DNA of 14,896 nucleotides from the NCBI GenBank assembly GCA_031256015.1, contig JAIRRK010000061.1, positions 1 to 14,896 on the forward strand, written 5' to 3'. The translations under genes were made by a program, and so were the position numbers. Of the stretch, positions 7,439-14,741 are shown in pieces. The notes under the pieces were generated by a model, which saw only the letters and a list, made by a program, of their open reading frames with translations, was not told the DNA's origin and searched no databases. The stretch comes from Dysgonamonadaceae bacterium. GTDB lineage: Bacteria; Bacteroidota; Bacteroidia; Bacteroidales; Azobacteroidaceae. Position 1 is the stretch's first letter. The number at the start of each line of letters is the position of its first letter.

Positions 7439-8752
7439 TTATTTTTCTCTCATAAAAACATTGATGGGAGTTCCTGTCAGATTCCAATGTTTCCTTATTT
7501 GATTTTCCAAAAATCGTTTGTAAGGCTCTTTTACCCACTGAGGAAGATTACAGAAAAAAACAAAACTCGGAATAGCCGTATTCGGAAGTTGAGTGATGTA
7601 TTTTATTTTTACTACTTTCCCTTTATTCATCGGAGGAGGTGTTTTTTCAATAATCGGAAGAAGCACTTCGTTCAGTGTATGTGTTGATATTTTAGTCTTG
7701 CGAATGTTATAAACCTCATTGGCTGTTTCCAATATCTTGAAAATCCGCTGCTTGGTTAAGGCTGAAGAAAAAATGACGGGAACATCCACGAAAGGAGCTA
7801 TACACTCAAAAATAGCATTTTCAAACGTTTTGACGGTATTGTTTTCTTTATTTTCCACCAAATCCCATTTATTGATTACGATAATCAATCCTTTTTTGTT
7901 TTTCTGAATCAAGGAGAAAATGTTCATATCCTGGGACTCAATGCCGCGCGTGGCATCAATCATTAATATACAGACATCGGAACTTTCGATGGCTCGAATG
8001 GCTCGAATAACCGAATAATATTCCAAATCTTCGTTTACCTTGCCTTTTTTCCGTATACCGGCCGTATCGACCAAATAAAATTTTAATCCGAACTTATCGT
8101 AAAGAGTATAAATCGAATCACGAGTTGTTCCGGCAATATCCGTCACAATATTTCGTTCTTCTCCAATGAAAGCATTAATCAGCGAGGATTTTCCGGCATT
8201 CGGTCGGCCTACGATGGTAACTCTCGGTATATTTTCTTCAATTGTATCATCTTCTTTTTTCGTGAATTTGGAAACCAGCAGGTCTAACAAATCTCCTGTT
8301 CCGGAACCGTTTATAGCCGAAATATTGCAAGGATCGCCCAATCCCAAGGAATAAAATTCGGCAGAGAGAGCATACATTCCAAAAGTATCTGCTTTATTTG
8401 TCACTAAAATAACCGGTTTCTTCCCTCGTCTCAACATGGAGGCAACTTGTTGATCCAAATCGGTTAATCCGTGTACTACATCTACTAAAAACAAAATCAC
8501 GTCGGCTTCTTCGATTGCAATCCGAACCTGTTTGTTTATTTCTTCTTCAAAGATATCGTCCGAGTTTAAAACCCATCCGCCGGTATCGATGACCGAAAAT
8601 TCTTCTCCTCCCCATTCTACTTTTCCGTATTGACGGTCACGAGTAGTTCCTGCTTCTTCGTCGACAATGGCTTGACGACTTTGCGTTAAACGATTGAATA
8701 AAGTTGATTTGCCTACATTGGGGCGACCTACTATAGCTACTATATTACTCAT
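7439..8752 (-). CDS. der: Ribosome-assembly GTPase Der (EngA), two tandem G domains
   Basis: Der is an essential GTPase acting in late 50S ribosomal subunit assembly. Its 437 residues match the 436 of B. subtilis. The first G domain has P-loop GRPNVGKS (9-16), DTGG (56-59) and TNKAD (118-122). The second has GRPNAGKS (182-189), DTAG (229-232) and NKWD (294-297). The C-terminal KH-like domain covers about 350-437 and ends in the family pattern G-T-P-I-N/R-V-x-x-R. All nucleotide-binding motifs are intact. It is the last gene of the DUF177-rpmF-fabH-era-der group, 61 bp downstream of era, with no consensus promoter of its own that I can see. No terminator follows it before the convergent priA end. 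Confidence 0.97.
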   Translation of the reverse strand: MSNIVAIVGRPNVGKSTLFNRLTQSRQAIVDEEAGTTRDRQYGKVEWGGEEFSVIDTGGWVLNSDDIFEEEINKQVRIAIEEADVILFLVDVVHGLTDLDQQVASMLRRGKKPVILVTNKADTFGMYALSAEFYSLGLGDPCNISAINGSGTGDLLDLLVSKFTKKEDDTIEENIPRVTIVGRPNAGKSSLINAFIGEERNIVTDIAGTTRDSIYTLYDKFGLKFYLVDTAGIRKKGKVNEDLEYYSVIRAIRAIESSDVCILMIDATRGIESQDMNIFSLIQKNKKGLIIVINKWDLVENKENNTVKTFENAIFECIAPFVDVPVIFSSALTKQRIFKILETANEVYNIRKTKISTHTLNEVLLPIIEKTPPPMNKGKVVKIKYITQLPNTAIPSFVFFCNLPQWVKEPYKRFLENQIRKHWNLTGTPINVFMREK

Positions 8753-8782
8753 AATTTTAATTTATTTAAGAAAAGGGAAAAT

Positions 8783-8797
8783 TTGAATTTAATTCAA
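8783..8797. repeat. Perfect palindrome in the era-der gap
   Basis: TTGAATT (8783-8789), T, AATTCAA (8791-8797) is a perfect 7-bp inverted repeat with a 1-nt centre. It is too tight to fold as an RNA hairpin with all pairs, so it would be a DNA site if anything. It lies about 30-45 bp before der. Fully AT-rich apart from one G/C per arm, so chance is possible. Confidence 0.25.
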
Positions 8798-8813
8798 TCA
8801 AACTTTATCTTTA

Positions 8814-9695
8814 TTAATCTACTTTATAACCGAAATTTCGTAAGATATTATCTCGGTTTCTCCAATCTTTTTCTACTTTAACGAAGATTTCCAAGAATAC
8901 TTTTTTGTCGAAAAAGCGTTCGATATCTTTTCGAGCCATGGTGCCGACTTTCTTCAAGGCTGCTCCTTTATTTCCGATGATAATTCCTTTTTGAGAATCC
9001 CGTTCAACGATAATCAGCACTTTAATGTGAAGCAGGTTTTCCCTTTCTTCAAAAAGTTCCGTTACGACTTCTACCGAATAAGGAATTTCTTTCTGATAAT
9101 AAAGTAATATTTTTTCCCGAATGATTTCCGTTACGAAAAAGCGTGCCGGTCGGTCGGTCATTGCATCTTTCTCAAAATAAGGAGGAGATTCCGGAATAAG
9201 CGATTCAATTCTTTTTTTCAGGTAGTCGACATTAAACTTGTTGGTAGCGGAAACCGGAATGATTTCGGCAGAAGGAAAAATCTTTTCCCAAATTTTAACA
9301 AGTTCTTCCAACTCTTTTTGCCCGGAGAGATCGATTTTATTGATGACAAGAATAATCGGAGAATCCGTCTGATTAACCTTTTGAAGAAAGAAATTGTTCT
9401 TATCCGGTTTTTCAACTACATCGGTTACGTAAAGCAGCACATCGGCATCTCCCAACGCCGATTCGGAAAAACTTAACATATTTTCCTGCAACTTGTAATT
9501 GGGTTTTAGTACTCCCGGAGTATCGGAATAAACAATTTGCATATCATCGGTATTGACAATACCCATGATTCGATGCCGGGTAGTTTGCGCTTTCGATGTT
9601 ATAATCGAAAGTCTCTCACCCACCAAAAGATTAGTTAAGGTGGATTTTCCCACATTCGGATTTCCGACAATATTTACAAAACCTGATCGATGCAC
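8814..9695 (-). CDS. era: Ribosome-assembly GTPase Era
   Basis: Era is a membrane-associated cytoplasmic GTPase that binds the 3' end of 16S rRNA and helps 30S maturation. At 293 residues it is close to the 301 of E. coli. The G domain has GNPNVGKS (11-18), the switch I region with TTRHRIMG (38-45), DTPG (58-61), NKID (119-122) and VSA (148-150). A KH RNA-binding domain follows (about 205-293) with GxxG loop GNKG at 241-244. The start codon is GTG at 9695: the MHRSGFVNIVGN opening fits Bacteroidetes Era, and no in-frame ATG precedes the P-loop. fabH ends only 5 bp upstream, so translation is probably coupled. Confidence 0.97.
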   Translation of the reverse strand: MHRSGFVNIVGNPNVGKSTLTNLLVGERLSIITSKAQTTRHRIMGIVNTDDMQIVYSDTPGVLKPNYKLQENMLSFSESALGDADVLLYVTDVVEKPDKNNFFLQKVNQTDSPIILVINKIDLSGQKELEELVKIWEKIFPSAEIIPVSATNKFNVDYLKKRIESLIPESPPYFEKDAMTDRPARFFVTEIIREKILLYYQKEIPYSVEVVTELFEERENLLHIKVLIIVERDSQKGIIIGNKGAALKKVGTMARKDIERFFDKKVFLEIFVKVEKDWRNRDNILRNFGYKVD

Positions 9696-9700
9696 GAGAA

Positions 9701-10702
9701 TTAATCTTTAGGGTCGTATCCCCATTTCAAATAGGTAGCACCCCAAGTAAATCCTGCTCCGAATGCGGTTAGAATAATATTGTCGCCTTTTCGCAGTTTG
9801 GGTTCCCAATCCCATAAACAGAGAGGAATTGTTCCGGCACTGGTATTTCCGTATTTTTGAATATTCACCATGACTTTATCCATTGGAATACCCAAGCGAT
9901 TGGTCACGGCATCGATGATTCTCAGGTTAGCCTGATGAGGCACTACCCAATCGACGTCATTCAGTGACAGATTATTTCGTTTGATTAGTTTTTCGCTCGT
10001 ATCGGACATACTTGAAACGGCATGTTTGAAAACGATTTTACCGTCTTGCCAAATATAATGAAGCCTTTGATCAACCGTTTCATGGCCGGCGGGATTGATG
10101 GAGCCTCCTCCGTATATATGAAGATGTTCTACGTTTCCTTCCGAACACAAAATAGAGTCGATGATTCCCACCGGCTCATCGGTTGCTTCCAATAAAGCAC
10201 AACCGCATCCATCCGCGAAAATAGGACAAGTGTTCCGATCTTTATAATCGGTAACGGTAGAAAGTACATCTCCCGAAAAACACATGACTTTTTTGTATTT
10301 TCCCGAAGAGATAAAACTGTTTGCGACTTCAAGTCCGTATAAAAATCCGCTGCAGGCAGCACTGACATCCAGACCGAAAGCTTTAGTCATTCCCGCTTTC
10401 TGAGCTATCAACGAAGCCGCATTCGGGAGAATATAATCGGGAGTAGTTGTAGCAAAAATAACCGCTTCTATTTCAAGAGGATTAAATTCATGTTTTAACT
10501 TCAGATTACCTAATGCCTTCTCAGCCAGATAAGTAATGCCTCGCCCCTCTTCCGATTTTAAGATTCGTCTTTCTTTAATGCCTATGCGTTTTGTAATCCA
10601 TTCGTCGTTGGTGTCGACCATTGTTGAAATTTCTTCGTTGGTCATCACGTAATTGGGTACATATCCTCCAATTCCTGTAATTACGGCATGAATTTTACTC
10701 AT
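9701..10702 (-). CDS. fabH: 3-oxoacyl-ACP synthase III (KAS III, FabH)
   Basis: FabH condenses a short acyl-CoA with malonyl-ACP and starts each round of type II fatty-acid synthesis in the cytoplasm. The 333 residues form a complete thiolase fold. The catalytic triad is visible: C117 in DVSAACSGF, H256 in VPHQAN and N286 in YGNTSAG. The N-terminal D-T-N-D-E-W-I motif (30-36) and the C-terminal F-G-A-G-F-T-W-G motif (314-321) are typical. Whether it prefers acetyl-CoA or branched primers cannot be told from sequence alone. It lies 91 bp after rpmF, separated by a hairpin with terminator character, and overlaps nothing. plsX, common between rpmF and fabH in other bacteria, is not here. Confidence 0.96.
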   Translation of the reverse strand: MSKIHAVITGIGGYVPNYVMTNEEISTMVDTNDEWITKRIGIKERRILKSEEGRGITYLAEKALGNLKLKHEFNPLEIEAVIFATTTPDYILPNAASLIAQKAGMTKAFGLDVSAACSGFLYGLEVANSFISSGKYKKVMCFSGDVLSTVTDYKDRNTCPIFADGCGCALLEATDEPVGIIDSILCSEGNVEHLHIYGGGSINPAGHETVDQRLHYIWQDGKIVFKHAVSSMSDTSEKLIKRNNLSLNDVDWVVPHQANLRIIDAVTNRLGIPMDKVMVNIQKYGNTSAGTIPLCLWDWEPKLRKGDNIILTAFGAGFTWGATYLKWGYDPKD

Positions 10703-10721
10703 TTTTTTAAAATATTAAATA

Positions 10722-10766
10722 GAAAAATGCCCTAAAAAGACGATTTCTTTCATCCTCTCTTAGGGC
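10722..10766 (-). terminator. Nested hairpin with U-tail between rpmF and fabH (terminator or attenuator)
   Basis: GCCCTAA (10729-10735) pairs with TTAGGGC (10760-10766). Inside, AAAGA (10736-10740) pairs with TCTTT (10746-10750) around a 5-nt loop. On the minus strand, the closing arm is followed by A then TTTTT, which is intrinsic-terminator-like. The plus strand also has a T-run just outside (10767-10771), so it could work in both directions, although no gene points at it from the left. fabH has no consensus promoter after the hairpin, so partial read-through is expected. A smaller hairpin (10779-10792) immediately follows the rpmF stop. Confidence 0.6.
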
Positions 10767-10793
10767 TTTTTCTGTATTTTACATTATTGTAAG

Positions 10794-10991
10794 TTAAGCT
10801 TCTGCTCCAACGGTATTATCAATAATTACTTTTCCTTTATAGTATAATTTACCTTCATACCAATGCGCTCTGTGATACAAGTGATATTCGCCTGTCGTTG
10901 GATCAAGAGCTAATTGTGGAACTAGTGCTTTGTCATGAGTTCTTCTTTTGTCTCTTCTTGTCTTACCGGTTCGTCGTTTGGGATGTGCCAT
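10794..10991 (-). CDS. rpmF: 50S ribosomal protein L32, zinc-free form
   Basis: L32 is a small basic protein of the large ribosomal subunit. The 65 residues begin with the signature M-A-H-P-K-R-R and the basic [13 protein letters not shown] stretch that threads into rRNA. In zinc-binding L32 proteins two C-x2-C pairs follow. Here the first pair is replaced by D30 and T33 (DPTTGE), and the second region reads YEGKLYYKG with no cysteine at all, so it cannot form a zinc ribbon. Cys-free L32 is known in several Bacteroidetes lineages, so this is a family variant rather than damage. It starts 24 bp after the DUF177 gene. Confidence 0.96.
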   Translation of the reverse strand: MAHPKRRTGKTRRDKRRTHDKALVPQLALDPTTGEYHLYHRAHWYEGKLYYKGKVIIDNTVGAEA

Positions 10992-11015
10992 TTTCTCTTG
11001 TCATTTTATACGTTA

Positions 11016-11603
11016 TTACTCTCTTATCTCTTTTATTTCTTTTAATGCCTCCCAACGAGGATCTATTGTTTCTTCAGAATCGTCGTCGATAACAATTATA
11101 TCACCATCGGGGGTGTTGTCCGAATCAAAAACATCTTCATCATCCGGAGATTGCGCTAAATGTTTTTTTAATTTCGATGACATTTGTTTATTACATTTTC
11201 CCGGAGCGTGAACGCGCTTGATCGGAATAGCCAATACTGCAAATTCGTACAAGAACCAAGCGATGTTAATGATTCCTTCTTTTTCGGGAATAATGACAAT
11301 ATCTTCACTTTCTTCCGAATAATCTTTTCCGAATTTAACAATTAAACGAGCCGTTGTCTCTATCGGGAAATCCATATCATCCAAACATCGATCGCAAGTA
11401 ATTACAACTGTTCCGTTTAACTGAAAATCAAAGTTATACGACCTGTTTAACTTTGTGATCGTAAGCAAAACTTTTACTTTTCCTTTTTGAATATCTTCGC
11501 CTTCGATGTTTATAAAAAACTGATTATCCAAAAGATATTCTCTTTCTTGGACGTCTTCTTTCATCCCTTTAAGATCAATCTTATATAAATCGAATTTTCC
11601 CAC
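11016..11603 (-). CDS. DUF177 (YceD-like) protein linked to rRNA accumulation
   Basis: DUF177/YceD proteins are usually encoded just before rpmF, and members have been tied to 23S rRNA accumulation in bacteria and plastids. I place the start at the GTG at 11603 (195 residues, opening M-G-K-F-D-L-Y-K-I-D-L-K-G-M, as I recall for Bacteroidetes homologues). The frame stays open upstream to a TTG at 11660, but that TTG lies in the promoter's -33 box and the extra stretch is not family-like. In the 195-residue numbering a CDRC motif lies at 70-73, HAPGKC at 132-137 (a possible metal site with the first pair), an acidic Asp/Ser-rich tail at about 153-178, and the family's closing D-P-R-W-E-A-L at 181-187. 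First gene of the ribosome/fatty-acid group. Confidence 0.9.
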   Translation of the reverse strand: MGKFDLYKIDLKGMKEDVQEREYLLDNQFFINIEGEDIQKGKVKVLLTITKLNRSYNFDFQLNGTVVITCDRCLDDMDFPIETTARLIVKFGKDYSEESEDIVIIPEKEGIINIAWFLYEFAVLAIPIKRVHAPGKCNKQMSSKLKKHLAQSPDDEDVFDSDNTPDGDIIVIDDDSEETIDPRWEALKEIKEIRE

Positions 11604-11630
11604 AATATGAACTTTTAGTAAAAAACCCTG

Positions 11631-11661
11631 CAAAGGTATAAAAAAATATGATATAACCAAA
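11631..11661 (-). promoter_or_regulatory. Consensus Bacteroidetes promoter for DUF177-rpmF
   Basis: On the minus strand TTTG (11661-11658) is followed after exactly 19 nt by TACCTTTG (11638-11631), matching the TTTG-N19-TAnnTTTG consensus fully. Transcription should begin near 11625, about 22 nt before the GTG start at 11603. The -33 box lies in the 20-bp gap after the upstream gene. Confidence 0.85.
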
Positions 11662-11680
11662 CTATTTTTTCAGATAAGCT

Positions 11681-14659
11681 TTATCTTGGTTTCATAACTA
11701 CTCCCAAATTTTTCTTGCCGTCGATTTTGATTACAATTGGTTTTTCAAACCGAATATGTCGAAGATATTTTGTTTCCTCGACAGCCGGTAAGGCATTTAG
11801 AAATGCTTCATCGAAAAATCCGTCTTTTAAATAAGGATTAATCGTCAAATATCCGACTCCGAAAGAAGTTAAGTTTTGAAAGAAATGAGTTCCCTGACTA
11901 GGTTCGATGCGATAATTTTCCAATCCGGATTCGACGATAATTCTTGCGTTCGAAATATGAGGCCATTTAATCGGAATGCCTAACCATGGATCGCTTGTTC
12001 CCCATCTTCCCGGTCCTATCAAAACATAATTTTTTTCTTGCTCGATGAATTGCTTATTCAACTTTTCTATTTCATAGGCAATCGATTGATTGTAAGAAGC
12101 ATTAAAATCTTCGGTTTTCACGTACACAATATCAAACACATCATTTGCTATTCCGTGACCCAAAGCATGGCCGGAATAAAGAATGGTTTCATCTTCTTTG
12201 ATTTGAGTTAAATCTTCCTCCATCATTTCTTTACTGTCAACAATCGGACGAATTTGCAGAAAATAAAAAGTGCCTTCAACTTCTTTATCATCCTTTTTCC
12301 CGAGATTGACGGCAAATTCAATTTCTACGGGACGCCCCATTGCTTCTTGTCCTAATTTCAGAATATAATCCAAAATTTCGGCCAAAGGAAAAACATCGTA
12401 TTGAAGTACTCCGGAAAATGTGAGTACTTTTCTGTTTTTCCCCGGATAATACCCGTCCATTAATATTTGATCGTAAGGATCGTAAGTAGATGTGATATAC
12501 TGCAATGTTTCATCCTGTTCTGCCTCTTTTACGGACAAATTCAATAAATTATAAGCATCGTTAGTAGAAAACTTGTCTGCTGTCAGCGATTCTAAATTCA
12601 ATGCCGAAAATTTTGTTTGCGTTTCTTTAAGAGCAAAATCAAGCGTACTTGTTTGTAAAATATTTTGAGGATGAAGAGGCGAAAATCGCAAAGTAGTCCC
12701 GCCATCGACAATGTGTTTTCCCAGTCCCAATGCAATGTTTGCGATTCCGTCCTCCGGTTTTTCATCTCCTATCGGATAAAAGTTGAGCGATCGGGCAACT
12801 CCGGAAATAGTCGGATAAAAACGATTTCCGTATTTTTGTCCGACAACTTCTTGAATCACAATCGCCATTTTTTCCTGATCAATCAGATTTTGAGTTGCAG
12901 TCATATAAGTCTTACTGTCTTTGAAAAAAACGGAAGCATACACTCCTTTTATCGCATTGCTTGCTTTTTCCAGCATTTCATACGCATCCTCAAATTTAGG
13001 AACCATGTAAGTATTGTATATCCCGGCGAAAGGCTGATAATGAGAGTCTTCGAGTAAACTGGAAGAGCGAATGGCAATGGGTGTTTTTACGACATCGAAG
13101 AATGCCATTAAATCTTCAATTAACCGATTGGGTAAACTTCCTTTCAAAAAATAATGCAAAATAGCGTCATCAGATAAATCTTGAAGGGCGATTTCGTATA
13201 AATTGTTCGTTTCCATAAATTCGTCGAAAATATCCGTAGCCAGAACAACCGTTTTTGGAATACGAACCATTGCTTTCGGAAATTTTTCTTCCAATTCAAT
13301 GATGTTTCGTTTTATCATTTGTCCCATAAAAGCCAAACCTCGTCCTTTTCCTCCTAAAGATTCGTCTCCGATTCGGGCAAAATTGGAATATTCGTCAAAA
13401 CGGTCTTTTTCAAAAACAGCCACTATACCTGAATTTTTCATTCTTCTATAACTGGCAATCGCATCGAAAATAACTTGACGAGCTTCTGTCATATCTTTAT
13501 AATCAGAAATATCGATTCCTTTCAGAAATTCGGCGATGGGGAATATGGCGTGAGTATAGAAATAGCGGGAAAAATGGTTGTGAGACAAATGATAAACGAG
13601 AGAATCTTCGGGAATATCAAATATTTTCTTCTGCAAATCTTTCAAAGATGTTACCCGCATGACTTCTTCTTTCGTGATGGGATTTATTATTACAAAATCT
13701 CCGAATCCGAAATTATTGTTGATTTCTCTTTGTAAATCCAGCGGAAAAGTTTTGGAGTTTTTATCCACAAAACTGCATTTCAGCTCATCTGCGTATGATT
13801 TATTGGATGATTCGGAAGATGCAAAAACAATCGGTATAAATCTGTCTTCCGTTCGTATTTTACATCCCAATTTATATCCTGCGAAATTATCTTTTTCATT
13901 TTTCCTTTTGAAACTCATATCGCTGATAACTCCCAGCATATTATTTTTATATTTATTGTATAAAGATTCGGCTTCTTCATAAGAGCGGGCCAGTAGAACT
14001 TTGGGTCTTCCTCTCATTCGCAATGTTTGTTGATGGGCATTCAATGCTTCTTTTGAAAATTCTTTCGACTGTTGCAATATGAATTTATACAGATTCGGAA
14101 GAACCGACGAGTAAAAGCGGATAGAATCTTCGACCAGTAAAATCGTTTGAACCCCTACCGATTCAATATCATCATCCACATTCATTCTATCTTCCAACAG
14201 TTTGATTATCGCCAACAAAAGTTGAGCATTCCCCAACCAACTGAAAATATAATCGATGGAAGAAACATCTTCGTTGGAAATACGCTTGGTTACTTCGCGG
14301 GAGAAAGGAGTTAAAACAATGATGGGAATTTCGGGATGTGAAGATTTAATATGGTTTGCTGTCGCAAAAATATCGGAATTATCCATGTTCGGCATACATA
14401 TAACCAAATCGAAATGAAGTTGTTCCATAGCTGAAAAAGCTTCTTCCTCCGTTGAAACTTGAGTGAAACGCGGAGGATAACGCAAACTTAACGACGTATA
14501 CTCATTGAAAATCTGCTCATCGATTCTTCCATCATCTTCCAGCATGAAAGCATCGTAATGAGTTGCGATGAGCAAAATATTTAAAATCCGTTTATTCATC
14601 AGGTTTGCAAATGATGTATCTTTCAACACCAGTTGATTCATGTCAATTGTATGCTCCAT
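11681..14659 (-). CDS. Two-receiver protein fused to a PEP/pyruvate-binding ATP-grasp domain
   Basis: The start is the ATG at 14659 (992 residues); the frame extends to a TTG at 14713, but that lies upstream of the promoter's -7 box. Receiver-like domain 1 (about 27-155) lacks key residues: AT replaces the acidic pair and Met89 the phospho-acceptor. Receiver 2 (about 171-317) is intact, with E177/D178, D247 in VISDMS, a Ser pair near 281 and K300. A linker (about 318-425) leads to a PPDK/PEP-synthase N-terminal ATP-grasp domain (about 427-806), with SLGGKGRG (434-441), AIRSSSLLEDS (529-539), an I-S-G-V-A-R-S segment near 618 and LQIRPI (801-806). The last 185 residues lack the PEP-binding barrel and the usual T-S-H-A phosphohistidine motif; they hold GPGRWGTSDPW (882-892) and QGTHFFQNL (922-930). 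Homologues are often labelled phosphoenolpyruvate synthase, but the sequence does not support that reaction. No membrane helix, so cytoplasmic. Function unknown, probably a signal-controlled nucleotide or phosphoryl transfer enzyme. Confidence 0.85.
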   Translation of the reverse strand: MEHTIDMNQLVLKDTSFANLMNKRILNILLIATHYDAFMLEDDGRIDEQIFNEYTSLSLRYPPRFTQVSTEEEAFSAMEQLHFDLVICMPNMDNSDIFATANHIKSSHPEIPIIVLTPFSREVTKRISNEDVSSIDYIFSWLGNAQLLLAIIKLLEDRMNVDDDIESVGVQTILLVEDSIRFYSSVLPNLYKFILQQSKEFSKEALNAHQQTLRMRGRPKVLLARSYEEAESLYNKYKNNMLGVISDMSFKRKNEKDNFAGYKLGCKIRTEDRFIPIVFASSESSNKSYADELKCSFVDKNSKTFPLDLQREINNNFGFGDFVIINPITKEEVMRVTSLKDLQKKIFDIPEDSLVYHLSHNHFSRYFYTHAIFPIAEFLKGIDISDYKDMTEARQVIFDAIASYRRMKNSGIVAVFEKDRFDEYSNFARIGDESLGGKGRGLAFMGQMIKRNIIELEEKFPKAMVRIPKTVVLATDIFDEFMETNNLYEIALQDLSDDAILHYFLKGSLPNRLIEDLMAFFDVVKTPIAIRSSSLLEDSHYQPFAGIYNTYMVPKFEDAYEMLEKASNAIKGVYASVFFKDSKTYMTATQNLIDQEKMAIVIQEVVGQKYGNRFYPTISGVARSLNFYPIGDEKPEDGIANIALGLGKHIVDGGTTLRFSPLHPQNILQTSTLDFALKETQTKFSALNLESLTADKFSTNDAYNLLNLSVKEAEQDETLQYITSTYDPYDQILMDGYYPGKNRKVLTFSGVLQYDVFPLAEILDYILKLGQEAMGRPVEIEFAVNLGKKDDKEVEGTFYFLQIRPIVDSKEMMEEDLTQIKEDETILYSGHALGHGIANDVFDIVYVKTEDFNASYNQSIAYEIEKLNKQFIEQEKNYVLIGPGRWGTSDPWLGIPIKWPHISNARIIVESGLENYRIEPSQGTHFFQNLTSFGVGYLTINPYLKDGFFDEAFLNALPAVEETKYLRHIRFEKPIVIKIDGKKNLGVVMKPR

Positions 14660-14663
14660 ATTT

Positions 14664-14694
14664 ATTGCTTTTATCAAATTAATATCTACATTTG
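14664..14694 (+). promoter_or_regulatory. Promoter of gdhA
   Basis: TACATTTG (14687-14694) matches TAnnTTTG exactly, with ATTG (14664-14667) 19 nt upstream as a one-mismatch -33 box. Transcription would start near 14701, about 40 nt before the gdhA ATG. Its -33 box lies in the leader of the opposite gene, and its predicted start point lies in the opposite -7 box. Confidence 0.72.
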
Positions 14695-14699
14695 CTATA

Positions 14700-14730
14700 C
14701 AAATATAATTCAAAACTTTTTTATATTAAA
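14700..14730 (-). promoter_or_regulatory. Promoter of the receiver/ATP-grasp gene
   Basis: On the minus strand TATATTTG (14707-14700) matches TAnnTTTG exactly, and TTTA (14730-14727) lies 19 nt upstream as a one-mismatch -33 box. The predicted transcript start is near 14693, about 35 nt before the ATG at 14659. It faces the gdhA promoter. Confidence 0.72.
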
Positions 14731-14741
14731 TTCTAAAAGAC

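Noticed and set aside
11672..11686. Hairpin at the end of the receiver/ATP-grasp gene as a terminator
   Set aside because: Only 6 bp, AT-rich, and followed on the coding strand by GAAAAAA rather than a U-tract.
12665..13057. Plus-strand frame of 130 codons opposite the ATP-grasp gene
   Set aside because: Antisense to a conserved enzymatic domain; no family resemblance and no promoter match was sought or seen as convincing.
14660..14713. Upstream TTG start for the receiver/ATP-grasp gene, adding 18 residues
   Set aside because: The TTG lies upstream of the -7 box at 14700-14707, so it would not be in the mRNA; the ATG at 14659 follows the predicted transcript start by about 35 nt.
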